Shown one piece after another: positions 52,482 through 59,915 of a DNA stretch of 59,936 nucleotides. Under the pieces are notes generated by a model. It did no database searches, had not been told where the DNA came from, and was given only the letters and a program-made list of their open reading frames with translations. Location: the NCBI GenBank assembly GCA_017472605.1, contig JAFUPV010000061.1, positions 1 through 59,936 on the forward strand, written 5' to 3'. The stretch comes from Lachnospiraceae bacterium (GTDB lineage Bacteria; Bacillota; Clostridia; Lachnospirales; Lachnospiraceae). The stretch's first letter is position 1; each line of letters begins with the position of its first letter. Made by a program: the position numbers and the translations under genes.

Positions 52482-53066
52482 ATGGTGAACACAATAGACT
52501 ACTATAATAGAAATGCACAGAATTTTATCGACGGAACAGTATCTGTTGATTTTACACAGAACCAGAATGTTTTTCTGGAATTATTGCCGAATGGCGCACA
52601 TATTCTTGATTTTGGCTGCGGTTCTGGACGTGATACGAAATACTTTCTGGACCGTGGATATCAGGTAGATGCAGTGGATGGTTCCATGGAATTATGCAGA
52701 GCAGCAAGTGAATACACGGGTATTCCTGTAAAGCAGATGCTTTTTCAGGAATTGGCTGAAGTAGAAAAATATGATGGTATTTGGGCTTGTGCATCCATAT
52801 TGCATGTGAAGAAAACAGAGCTGCCGGATATTATTCGTAAAATGAGTTTGGCAACGAAAGAAAATGGAATCATCTATGTTTCTTTTAAGTACGGAGAGTA
52901 CGAAGGTGAAAGAAACGGAAGATATTTTACGGATATGACAGAAACTTCGATGAAAGAATTGCTGGCTGATTTTCCGGAACTAGAGGTGGAAAAGCAATGG
53001 ATTACCGGTGATGTCAGAGTCGGTCGAGGAGACGAAAGATGGTTAAATATGATTCTCAGAAAATAG
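52482..53066 (+). CDS. class I SAM-dependent methyltransferase
   Basis: 194 residues. Motif I HILDFGCGSGRDTKYFLDRG, the acidic VDAVDGS, and GIWACASILHVKK (motif IV) are standard; the type resembles tellurite-resistance/TehB-like or ubiquinone-type small methyltransferases. The substrate is unknown. It is AT-rich like the following genes. The ribosome site is weak. Confidence 0.85.
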   Translation: MVNTIDYYNRNAQNFIDGTVSVDFTQNQNVFLELLPNGAHILDFGCGSGRDTKYFLDRGYQVDAVDGSMELCRAASEYTGIPVKQMLFQELAEVEKYDGIWACASILHVKKTELPDIIRKMSLATKENGIIYVSFKYGEYEGERNGRYFTDMTETSMKELLADFPELEVEKQWITGDVRVGRGDERWLNMILRK

Positions 53067-53122
53067 ATTATCAGCTTCATATTGATTCCGAATATTATAA
53101 TACGTTGGATATTGAAGACAAC

Positions 53123-53343
53123 ATGAAAACAATTCGAGTAGTAGCAGCGATTATCCGAAGTTCCATCTGTCCATGGATTGCTTTATTTGCAGGATGAAAG
53201 CGGGTGATTTGGTTCTTAAGGAACATGAAGCGGCTGCGTGGTTGACGAAAGAGACACTGGATAGCGTGGAGTGGCTGCCGGCGGATCAGGGGTTAATAGA
53301 AGGAATTAAGCAGTATTTGAAGGGACTTATGGACAACGATTGA
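53123..53343 (+). pseudogene. NUDIX hydrolase with internal deletion
   Basis: The start reads MKTIRVVAAIIR, the N-terminus of MutT-like NUDIX enzymes. Ten bases later, in another frame, comes YPKFHLSMDCFICRMK to a stop at 53341, the C-terminal third of the same family. The Nudix box in between is missing. The join lies in GATTATCCG, a sequence that would code in both flanks, so deletion between short repeats is likely. Confidence 0.75.
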
Positions 53344-53417
53344 ATATTGCAATCAAAGAGCTGAACAAGTTGATGCTATAAAGAATGAAATTTTGCAGAA
53401 AAACGACGAATAAAATC

Positions 53418-53464
53418 TTGAAGAAATGCATATTTTATACTATGATAATTTTGAAGAAATGCAT
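53418..53464. promoter_or_regulatory. 14-bp direct repeats around a -10 element
   Basis: TTGAAGAAATGCAT occurs exactly at 53418-53431 and 53451-53464, flanking TATACTATGATAAT. It lies 27 bp before the ATPase gene; possible operator. Confidence 0.55.
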
Positions 53465-53490
53465 AGCCGGTGGCAGACAGGAGGTAAAAT

Positions 53491-54822
53491 ATGTTTTTTA
53501 AGAGAAAAGTATATGATCAGTTGTTGGACTGGAAAGAAAAATATGCTGATAAATATGCAGTATTACTTGAAGGAGCAAGACGAGTTGGCAAATCTACGAT
53601 TGCTGAACAATTCGCTATTAGCGAATATAAATCATATATATTAATTGATTTTTCAAAGGCATCGGCTGAAGAAATGGCATGCTTTGACGATATTAATGAT
53701 TTAGATATGTTTTTTTTGCGTTTGCAGGCAGTGAGAAGGATTGACTTATATGAACATGAATCTGTTATCATTTTTGATGAGGTACAGTTATTTCCGAAAG
53801 CAAGACAGGCAATTAAGCATCTGGTGAAGGATGGAAGATATCATTATATTGAAACAGGTTCTCTAATATCCATTAAGAGGAATGTGAAAAATATATTGAT
53901 TCCATCGGAGGAAATGAAAATTCAAGTGTATCCTATGGATTATGAAGAGTTTTGTGCTGCAACGGGAAATAGCTACTCTTTGTTAGAAAAGATTTATGGG
54001 ATGAAAAAAGGGGTTGGTCAGCAGGTGAACCGTAAACTTATGCGCGACATCAGAATTTATATGGCGGTCGGCGGTATGCCTCAGGCTGTAGAAAGCTATG
54101 TGAATGGTGATAACTTCTCCATGATTGACCAGGTAAAACGACAAATTATTCAATTGTATGAGGACGATTTTAAGAAATTAGATCCGTCGGGAAAGTTGTC
54201 TGCAATTTATCATTCGATTCCAGCACAACTTTCAAAAAACGGAAAGCGATATCGCTTGTCATCTGCAGTTGGAAAAAGAAAAACATCCAAAGATGAAAAA
54301 TTGGTATATGAATTAATTGATTCGAAAACTGTGTTGCCGTCTTACAACTCTACGGATCCAAGAGTAAGTTTATCTCTTTCAAAGGATTTGGATAGCTACA
54401 AATTATATATTGCAGATACCGGTTTATTTATTACTTTAATGTTTATTGACAGACCGGTTGCAGACAATGAAATATATGCGAAGCTTTTATCGGATAAGCT
54501 GCCAGCTAATCTTGGATATTTATATGAAAATTTAATTGCGCAGATGATTACAGCATCCGGGCGAGAATTGTATTATCATACCTGGGAAAAGGAAGGAAGC
54601 ACACATTATTATGAAATTGATTTCCTGATATCTCAGGGAACCAAAGTATCTGCCATTGAAGTAAAATCTTCTGGAACCGGAAAGCATGAATCGCTGACCG
54701 AATTTAGCAAAAAGTATGCGAAACATATCAAAGAAAGTTGTATTCTTTCACAAAAAGATATCGGTAACGAGGGAACGATTAAGAATATCCCTGTTTACTT
54801 AACTCCATTTTTGTGCAAATAG
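53491..54822 (+). CDS. AAA ATPase with DUF4143 nuclease-like domain
   Basis: 443 residues of the common AAA_14/DUF4143 family. Walker A GARRVGKST (about 28-36), Walker B SVIIFDEVQLFP, the family text VYPMDYEEFC and GGMPQAVESYV. The C-terminal part has a PD-(D/E)XK-like core: YEIDFLIS and AIEVKSS. Biological role unknown; such genes are linked with mobile and conflict regions. AGGAGGT precedes the ATG. Confidence 0.9.
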   Translation: MFFKRKVYDQLLDWKEKYADKYAVLLEGARRVGKSTIAEQFAISEYKSYILIDFSKASAEEMACFDDINDLDMFFLRLQAVRRIDLYEHESVIIFDEVQLFPKARQAIKHLVKDGRYHYIETGSLISIKRNVKNILIPSEEMKIQVYPMDYEEFCAATGNSYSLLEKIYGMKKGVGQQVNRKLMRDIRIYMAVGGMPQAVESYVNGDNFSMIDQVKRQIIQLYEDDFKKLDPSGKLSAIYHSIPAQLSKNGKRYRLSSAVGKRKTSKDEKLVYELIDSKTVLPSYNSTDPRVSLSLSKDLDSYKLYIADTGLFITLMFIDRPVADNEIYAKLLSDKLPANLGYLYENLIAQMITASGRELYYHTWEKEGSTHYYEIDFLISQGTKVSAIEVKSSGTGKHESLTEFSKKYAKHIKESCILSQKDIGNEGTIKNIPVYLTPFLCK

Positions 54823-54966
54823 AAAGTATAGATATGTTCTGTTATCGTATATTTATTCATTGACTGGGATGTTGAGTTTTGTTGTAAGGCGCTTACACTG
54901 TTTCTGCTAAACTTATAAGGATTTCTGATATGGAATTTGATTGTCGGCGGCAAATTGTCACCGTAT

Positions 54967-54983
54967 ACTTTCATGATGAAAGT
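54967..54983. promoter_or_regulatory. inverted repeat upstream of the rtcB-unit promoter
   Basis: ACTTTCAT-G-ATGAAAGT, perfect 8-bp arms, 29 bp before the -35 at 55012. Candidate operator. The rest of 54823-55011 shows no gene. Confidence 0.5.
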
Positions 54984-55011
54984 TTTTATATGGTTTATAC
55001 CACAAGTATAA

Positions 55012-55040
55012 TTTACAATCTCAACTTTTTATGCTATGAT
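55012..55040 (+). promoter_or_regulatory. promoter of small ORF / tRNA-rtcB unit
   Basis: TTTACA, 17 bp, TATGAT; a second possible -10 (TATAAT) lies a few bases further. Confidence 0.7.
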
Positions 55041-55095
55041 GACGATATAATTAAGAGAAAAGCGGAACGACACAGGTTCCAGAAAGGAAAAAGAC

Positions 55096-55245
55096 ATGAC
55101 TGCAATGAATCGTTGGTATTGCCTCTATAGTGAAAGTTGTAAATCAGCACATCTCGATGAAAGCGAGCTGGGCTTATGTGTCATGCACTCATCCATAGAT
55201 AAGCATAAACGGGGAAATTGTAGGATTGATACCGGATTGCAGTGA
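55096..55245 (+). CDS. 49-residue Cys/His/Ser-rich small protein or leader peptide
   Basis: AGAAAGGA lies seven bases before ATG 55096. The peptide has five Cys and three His spaced as in small zinc proteins (YCLYSESCKSAH, LCVMH). Residues 8-24 hold 11 Tyr, Ser, Glu, Lys or His, the amino acids carried by the six tRNAs of this unit. It ends 38 bp before a strong terminator that precedes tRNA-Ser. It could be a zinc-binding peptide or a leader peptide for attenuation; neither is proven. Confidence 0.5.
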   Translation: MTAMNRWYCLYSESCKSAHLDESELGLCVMHSSIDKHKRGNCRIDTGLQ

Positions 55246-55283
55246 CAGGACTGCGCGGAAGATCGATGAACATGTTCTTAGCG

Positions 55284-55320
55284 TACCGCTTACCTTGATG
55301 ATGGGTAGGCGGTATTTTTT
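55284..55320 (+). terminator. intrinsic terminator directly before tRNA-Ser/rtcB
   Basis: Stem TACCGCTTACC with GGTAGGCGGTA (one G-T pair), loop of about 9 nt, then TTTTTT. The tRNA gene begins two bases after the T-run and no promoter fits between, so expression must pass this terminator. Confidence 0.85.
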
Positions 55321-55322
55321 AT

Positions 55323-55406
55323 GCAGAGTTGGCTCAACTGGTACAGCATCGGTCTTGAAAACCGACATTCCGAAAGGATATCAGGGTTCGAATCCCTGGC
55401 TTTGCG
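55323..55406 (+). tRNA. tRNA-Ser (anticodon TGA), CCA not encoded
   Basis: 84 nt. Acceptor GCAGAGT/GCTTTGC (7 pairs with two G-T), anticodon stem TCGGT/ACCGA with loop CTTGAAA, a 16-nt variable arm, T stem CAGGG/CCCTG with loop TTCGAAT, discriminator G. The D stem has one C-C mismatch. No CCA follows. It lies 44 bp before rtcB. Confidence 0.85.
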
Positions 55407-55449
55407 CTGTCTGATGCATTTTTATTGATTGGAAGAAAGGAAACAAACC

Positions 55450-56685
55450 ATGTTAGAAATCAAGGGAAAAGTAAATATAGCAATATGCTATGCCTCCGTA
55501 ATCGAGGAGGAAGCAATCGGGCAAATCCGCCGGATGTGCGATTACGAATTTACTGCCGGTTCCAGGGTTAGAATTATGCCGGACGTTCATGCCGGTAAAG
55601 GCTGCACCATCGGAACAACCATGACGGTTATTGATAAGGCGGTTCCAAACGTAGTAGGCGTCGATATTGGCTGTGGAATGTATACGGTGAATCTTGGTAA
55701 TATCGAGATTGATTTTGAGAAACTGGATGAAGCATGCCACTTTGTTCCTTCGGGAATGAATGTATGGCAGGGCAGACAGGAGCATTTTGACCTGCAGCAG
55801 CTTCGTTGTTTCAGGGAACTGAAGGACAGTAAGAGGTTAGAAAGAAGCCTGGGAACCCTGGGCGGTGGTAATCACTTCATCGAAGTGGATCAGGCTGCAG
55901 ACGGCACAAAATATCTTGTTATTCATACCGGCAGCCGTAACCTTGGAAAACAGGTGGCAGAAATCTATCAGAGACTTGCCGTTGATTTGAACCGTGGCAT
56001 GGAAGACTACTTTGAACAGAGGGATGAAATCATCCGCACCTACAAGGAGCAGGGGAGACGAAGTGAAATCCAGGCTGCACTGAAAGAAATTGCAGTGAAA
56101 AAGGCAAATGGCCCCACATCCATTCCGGAAGATCTGTGTTATCTCCATGGTAAATATTTTGAGGACTACCTGGCTGATGTAGAAATCTGCCAGCAGTTTG
56201 CGAAAAGAAACCGTGAAATGATTGCAGAAATCATTCTTGGCAGATGTGGCTTAACAGCGGCAGATGCATTTCATACCATTCATAATTATATTGATACCGG
56301 TGAAATGATATTGAGAAAGGGCGCAATTGCGGCTCACAAAGGAGAAAAAGTGCTGATTCCAATTAACATGAGGGATGGAAGCGTGCTTGCTGTTGGCAAA
56401 GGAAATCCGGAATGGAATTATTCTGCGCCTCATGGTGCCGGAAGAGTGATGTCCAGATCTGGAGCCCGTAAGTCATTGTCATTAGAGGAATACAAAAAGG
56501 AAATGGAGGGAATCTATACAACCTCCGTCAATGAAGATACATTGGACGAAGCTCCTATGGCATATAAGTCTCTGAGCGACATCATTGATGTCATCGGGGA
56601 TTCGGTAGAAGTAATTGAAGTGTTAAAACCTGTTTATAATTTTAAGGCATCTGAGCCGGCGAAGTTTGGAAAAAACATGAGATAA
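55450..56685 (+). CDS. rtcB: RNA-splicing/repair ligase RtcB
   Basis: A 411-residue GTP- and Mn-dependent ligase joining 2',3'-cyclic-phosphate or 3'-phosphate RNA ends to 5'-OH ends, the ends left by anticodon nucleases and RNase toxins. Motifs: MPDVHAGKGCTIGTTM, GVDIGCGMY (Cys and Asp metal ligands), TLGGGNHFIEV, IHTGSRNLG, and SAPHGAGRVMSR, whose H328 should carry GMP. AAAGGAAAC precedes ATG 55450; the frame to 55429 starts without a site. It lies between tRNA-Ser and xre plus five tRNAs in one direction. Confidence 0.95.
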   Translation: MLEIKGKVNIAICYASVIEEEAIGQIRRMCDYEFTAGSRVRIMPDVHAGKGCTIGTTMTVIDKAVPNVVGVDIGCGMYTVNLGNIEIDFEKLDEACHFVPSGMNVWQGRQEHFDLQQLRCFRELKDSKRLERSLGTLGGGNHFIEVDQAADGTKYLVIHTGSRNLGKQVAEIYQRLAVDLNRGMEDYFEQRDEIIRTYKEQGRRSEIQAALKEIAVKKANGPTSIPEDLCYLHGKYFEDYLADVEICQQFAKRNREMIAEIILGRCGLTAADAFHTIHNYIDTGEMILRKGAIAAHKGEKVLIPINMRDGSVLAVGKGNPEWNYSAPHGAGRVMSRSGARKSLSLEEYKKEMEGIYTTSVNEDTLDEAPMAYKSLSDIIDVIGDSVEVIEVLKPVYNFKASEPAKFGKNMR

Positions 56686-56692
56686 TTCCACG

Positions 56693-56708
56693 CCCGGCCT
56701 GTGCCGGG
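56693..56708. other. hairpin between rtcB and xre
   Basis: CCCGGC-CTGT-GCCGGG without T-run, eight bases after the rtcB stop. A possible mRNA processing or stability element. Confidence 0.5.
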
Positions 56709-56720
56709 AAGGAGGAAGTC

Positions 56721-56969
56721 ATGGCGATTCCAACCATAGACATGGTAAGAACAGGCCAGAATATCAATCGCTTAAGAAAGCTGGCAGGGATATCAGTAAA
56801 GGACCTGCAGGATGTGTTTGGCTTTGCGACACCGCAGGCGATTTACAAGTGGCAGCACGGAACCGCATTGCCGACAATCGACAATCTGGTCGTGCTGGCA
56901 TCTGTGCTGGGTGTCAGAATCGATGATATTTTGGTCATGACAGATGTGCAGATCTCTATATCTGCATAA
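56721..56969 (+). CDS. small XRE-family regulator linked to rtcB
   Basis: 82 residues, one helix-turn-helix domain (about 12-70): RLRKLAGISVKDLQDVFG, QAIYKWQHGTALPTIDNLV, DDILVMTD. It resembles the XRE protein next to the TROVE gene (42768). GGAGGAAGTC precedes the ATG. It is cotranscribed with rtcB (35 bp gap) and probably regulates the unit. Confidence 0.88.
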   Translation: MAIPTIDMVRTGQNINRLRKLAGISVKDLQDVFGFATPQAIYKWQHGTALPTIDNLVVLASVLGVRIDDILVMTDVQISISA

Positions 56970-56979
56970 AAATGAATCA

Positions 56980-57001
56980 TGCGGGTCAGCGCTGGCCCGC
57001 A
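56980..57001. other. long hairpin between xre and tRNA array
   Basis: Arms TGCGGG/CCCGCA closing inner arms CAGC/GCTG, almost no loop, no T-run. It lies six bases before tRNA-Lys; a plausible RNase processing site separating mRNA from tRNAs. Confidence 0.55.
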
Positions 57002-57007
57002 GAACAG

Positions 57008-57079
57008 GCTCCATTCACTCAATGGCAGAGTAACCGGCTTTTAACCGGTAGGTTGTGGGTTCGAATCCCATGTGGAGCA
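57008..57079 (+). tRNA. tRNA-Lys (anticodon TTT), CCA not encoded
   Basis: 72 nt. Acceptor GCTCCAT/GTGGAGC, D stem ACTC/GAGT with GG in the loop, anticodon stem ACCGG/CCGGT with loop CTTTTAA, T loop TTCGAAT, discriminator A. Complete fold, though position 9 is C. No CCA. Confidence 0.87.
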
Positions 57080-57082
57080 TAT

Positions 57083-57155
57083 GGCCCCGTAGTCTAAAGG
57101 CCAGGACATCGCCCTTTCAAGGCGAAAGTGCCGGGTTCAAGTCCCGCCGGGGGCA
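57083..57155 (+). tRNA. tRNA-Glu (anticodon TTC), mismatched stems
   Basis: 73 nt. Anticodon stem TCGCC/GGCGA with loop CTTTCAA. The acceptor GGCCCCG/CGGGGGC has a G-G mismatch at pair 2-71, and the T stem CCGGG/CCCGC a C-C mismatch. T loop TTCAAGT. No CCA. Confidence 0.82.
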
Positions 57156-57159
57156 CTAT

Positions 57160-57233
57160 GGTGACGGCAGCTCAAGCAACAGAGCGGTGGATTGTGATTC
57201 CACCGGCTGCGCGCTCGAGTCGCGTTGGGCACC
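57160..57233 (+). tRNA. tRNA-His (anticodon GTG), degenerate
   Basis: The His identity pair G-1:C73 is kept and the anticodon arm GTGGA/TCCAC with loop TTGTGAT is intact. But two acceptor pairs are mismatched (4-69, 6-67), the D loop lacks the usual GG, base 8 is C, and the T loop starts C (CTCGAGT) instead of T. No CCA. Confidence 0.78.
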
Positions 57234-57237
57234 CTAT

Positions 57238-57321
57238 GAGTAGGTAAACCGTAATTGGCAGCGGGCCAGACTGTAAATCTGGTGCCTTCGGGTTCTGTTG
57301 GTTCAAGTCCAATCCTGCCCA
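57238..57321 (+). tRNA. tRNA-Tyr (anticodon GTA)
   Basis: 84 nt. Anticodon stem CCAGA/TCTGG with loop CTGTAAA, long variable arm, T stem GTTGG/CCAAT with loop TTCAAGT, discriminator A. The acceptor has one mismatch (A2-C71) and the D stem is only about 3 bp. No CCA. Confidence 0.82.
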
Positions 57322-57326
57322 CTTTT

Positions 57327-57410
57327 GTTTGCGTGTCGAGAGGTCGATGGTGCTTCCCTGCTAAGGAAGTGTGCCAAAAGGCACCGAAGGTTCGAATCCT
57401 TCCGCAAACG
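57327..57410 (+). tRNA. tRNA-Ser (anticodon GCT)
   Basis: 84 nt. Perfect acceptor GTTTGCG/CGCAAAC, anticodon stem CTTCC/GGAAG with loop CTGCTAA, variable arm GTGCC-AAAA-GGCAC, T loop TTCGAAT, discriminator G. The D arm is weak. No CCA. Confidence 0.85.
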
Positions 57411-57469
57411 TTGTAGAAGCGTACGAATTGAACGTGGTATTGTGTCAAGATTTAGTAGAAAATAAAATG

Positions 57470-57505
57470 AGAGGTTATGCCAGCTAGCTGCCGGCAGTTT
57501 CTCTT
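57470..57505 (+). terminator. possible terminator after tRNA array
   Basis: Nested GAGA/TCTC and TGCC/GGCA pairings followed by CTTCC and a later T-rich stretch. Weak. Confidence 0.3.
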
Positions 57506-57547
57506 CCTCCATATATAATTTTTTGTAAGTTATTTTTCTTCATACAC

Positions 57548-57576
57548 TTGTAATATGATGAAAAATCGTATACAAT
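57548..57576 (+). promoter_or_regulatory. promoter of GIY-YIG/DUF2075 gene
   Basis: TTGTAA, 17 bp, TACAAT. A small hairpin CGGG-AATG-CCCG with ATTTTCTTT after it (57597-57620) may attenuate. Confidence 0.6.
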
Positions 57577-57666
57577 TGGTGATAGAAGCTGCAAAGACGG
57601 GAATGCCCGGATTTTCTTTAAATAAAAGAACCGGTATCGTGATAGAATCATAAGGATGGATAAGAG

Positions 57667-59247
57667 ATGTTTGAAATTCGCAGGGAAAAATTTTGGCAGG
57701 ATACATACGGAAACGCAGAATATCTGAATAATTGGCCAATGGTATATATTCTGGAAAACGGAAAGAAGGCATATGTAGGTCAGAGCAATAATGTCCAGCG
57801 ACGAATGGCACAACATAAAATGGCAACAGGGAAGCAGGAATTTACGGATGTTCATTTTATTTATTCGGACAAATTCAATCAGTCTGCCACGTTTGACTAC
57901 GAATCGAGGCTTATTAGCTTAATGGCTGCGGATGAGAAATTTTGTATCACCAATGCGAATGCTGGCGTTGTTGGAGCAAATTATTATAAGAAAAATGAGT
58001 ATGATAATGATTTTCGAGAGCTTTGGAGGCGGTTGCAGGAACAGCAGCTGGTAAAGCATTCCATTGAGGAATTGGAGCACTCCGATTTGTTTAAATATTC
58101 TCCATTCAAGAAGCTCAGTGATGATCAAAGGAATGTTGTCAGGATGATTATGCAAAGTTTACGAATCAGTAAAGAGCAGAGAATCATAATCAATGGCATG
58201 CCTGGAAGTGGAAAGACAGTAATTGCAGTCTATTTATTTAAGCTGTTCCGTGATACGCCGGAGTATGCAGATAAAAAAATTGCGTTGGTGATTCCGCAAA
58301 CATCATTAAGAAAGACAATAAAGGATTTATTTAAAAATCTGCATGGCCTGGCAGTCGGTGATGTGATTGGCCCCAACGAAGTAGCGCAGCAAACGTATGA
58401 TATTCTGTTGGTGGATGAGGCTCATAGGCTAAAGCAGCGGAAGAATCTTTCCAGCTACATGTTTTATGATGAATGCTGCAGGAAAATGGGGCTGCCAAAA
58501 GATGCAACGCAATTGGATTGGGTCATGGAACAATCGAAATGTACAATTCTATTCTATGATCAGAACCAGGTAGTTGGTCCATCCGGAATCGAAATGGAAC
58601 AGCTGAATGCAAGCATTTTGCAATCAAGATATTCCAGGATGTATACCTATTACCAGCTGTTGTCACAGATGCGCTGTAAGGGCGGAACCGAATATATCAA
58701 TTATGTGAAAGATTTGCTGCATAACAATGTGAAGAATCGAGTACGTTTCGAGGCTTATGAATTCAGGCTGGTTGATGCATTTGGTAAGTTTGAGGAACTA
58801 TATCGCCGAAAGCTAATGAGTGATTGTTTAACAAGAATGGTTTCGGGATACGCCTGGGAATGGAAGAGTAAGAATGATTCCTTAGCGACAGATATCGTGA
58901 TTGATAACGTAGGGAAAAGATGGAATTCGACGTTGGCAAACTGGGTGCATTCGCCCAAGGCGACAGAGGAAGTTGGCTGTATCCATTCGATCCAGGGGTA
59001 TGACTTGGATTATGGATTTGTTATCTTGGGGAATGATATTAAGTACGACAAAGATCGTAACGAAGTGATTGTTGATAGAGTTTCTTATTTTGATCGCTAT
59101 GGGAAAATTGGGGCGAGTGATAGCCAGCTAAAGGAATTTATCCTTAATGTCTATTATGTACTTATGACGCGCGGAATCAAGGGAACCTATGTCTATGTTT
59201 GTGATGATAATTTGAGAGAATATATGCGGAAATATATGGATTCGTGA
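57667..59247 (+). CDS. GIY-YIG nuclease fused to DUF2075 P-loop helicase/ATPase
   Basis: 526 residues. The N-terminal GIY-YIG-like domain (about 18-105) shows WPMVYILENGKKAYVGQSNN and later ESRLISLM. The DUF2075/superfamily 1-like part has Walker A INGMPGSGKTV (about 177-187), Walker B ILLVDEAHRL, and QGYDLDYGFVILGNDI and LMTRGIKGTYVY near the end. This fusion occurs in defence and mobile regions and would cut and translocate nucleic acid. It starts after its own promoter, 256 bp behind the tRNA array. Confidence 0.88.
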   Translation: MFEIRREKFWQDTYGNAEYLNNWPMVYILENGKKAYVGQSNNVQRRMAQHKMATGKQEFTDVHFIYSDKFNQSATFDYESRLISLMAADEKFCITNANAGVVGANYYKKNEYDNDFRELWRRLQEQQLVKHSIEELEHSDLFKYSPFKKLSDDQRNVVRMIMQSLRISKEQRIIINGMPGSGKTVIAVYLFKLFRDTPEYADKKIALVIPQTSLRKTIKDLFKNLHGLAVGDVIGPNEVAQQTYDILLVDEAHRLKQRKNLSSYMFYDECCRKMGLPKDATQLDWVMEQSKCTILFYDQNQVVGPSGIEMEQLNASILQSRYSRMYTYYQLLSQMRCKGGTEYINYVKDLLHNNVKNRVRFEAYEFRLVDAFGKFEELYRRKLMSDCLTRMVSGYAWEWKSKNDSLATDIVIDNVGKRWNSTLANWVHSPKATEEVGCIHSIQGYDLDYGFVILGNDIKYDKDRNEVIVDRVSYFDRYGKIGASDSQLKEFILNVYYVLMTRGIKGTYVYVCDDNLREYMRKYMDS

Positions 59248-59414
59248 TGATGCAGTTGCTTGATTAGGTTGTGTCAGGGGTATGAGCTTTTCTGTATATG
59301 ATAAATAACAAGGCTGGAAAGGATGCGGACGCGATGTATGAAGCGGGAATAGTGGAATTCAAGGAAAGAGGATAAATAACATGATTAAGATGCTTTGGTC
59401 TGTTACAGCAGCAA

Positions 59415-59830
59415 GTTGCTTTTCTGGAAAACGCTCGGAAATAGAGAGTTCTATGAGATTTTAAAGAGCTCATTGAATTTGGCATCAGCCGCTATGAACG
59501 TGACTTTTCTGATACATATGAGGGAATAGATTTTGTACTATATGAGAAGTATACCTATGAAGATGTATGCCGATTGCTTAACTGGGAAACAGACGAAGTC
59601 CCGTTAAATAGTGGCGAACATAAGTATGATTAAAAATAGACTTTTCCGTTTTTATCGACTATGATAAGTCAGAGGATATTAGTGACACGACTAAATACGA
59701 AGACCACTTTACAAGCAGTAATAGCCTGATTGCAATATCAAAATCAGGAAGAAGTATTGCTTCTGAAGATGTACATAACTTTTACATGCTACCGAAAGAG
59801 ACCTGCTATGAAAAGTCAAGTATGAATTGA
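59415..59830 (+). pseudogene. C-terminal remnant of DUF3427 DEAD/DEAH helicase
   Basis: Frame pieces read FWKTLGNREFYEILK, then after a one-base loss ELIEFGISRYERDFSDTYEG and CRLLNWETDEVPLN to a stop at 59631, then in another frame YDKSEDISDTTKYEDHF and SLIAISKSGRS to 59828. This is the DUF3427 end of a type III restriction-like helicase; the motor part is gone. The stretch 59248-59414 shows only a 25-codon open piece. Confidence 0.7.
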
Positions 59831-59889
59831 GAAAGATTTTACCGAAAATTCCAATCCGCTATCGTAGGCAAAAAAGGGTAACCTTAATA

Positions 59890-59915
59890 AAGCTCCCTAC
59901 AGGTGCTTTTTTAAA
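59890..59915 (+). terminator. intrinsic terminator near window end
   Basis: AAAGCTCC-CTACA-GGTGCTTT (one mismatch), followed by TTTT. Confidence 0.6.

Noticed and set aside
54881-54898. Catabolite-response (cre) site
   Set aside because: TGTAAGGCGCTTACA resembles cre but is one base too long and has no promoter placed to use it.
55260-55320. T-box riboswitch before tRNA-Ser/rtcB
   Set aside because: The antiterminator motif (AGGGTGG-ACCGCG) and a specifier stem are not present; only a plain terminator is seen.
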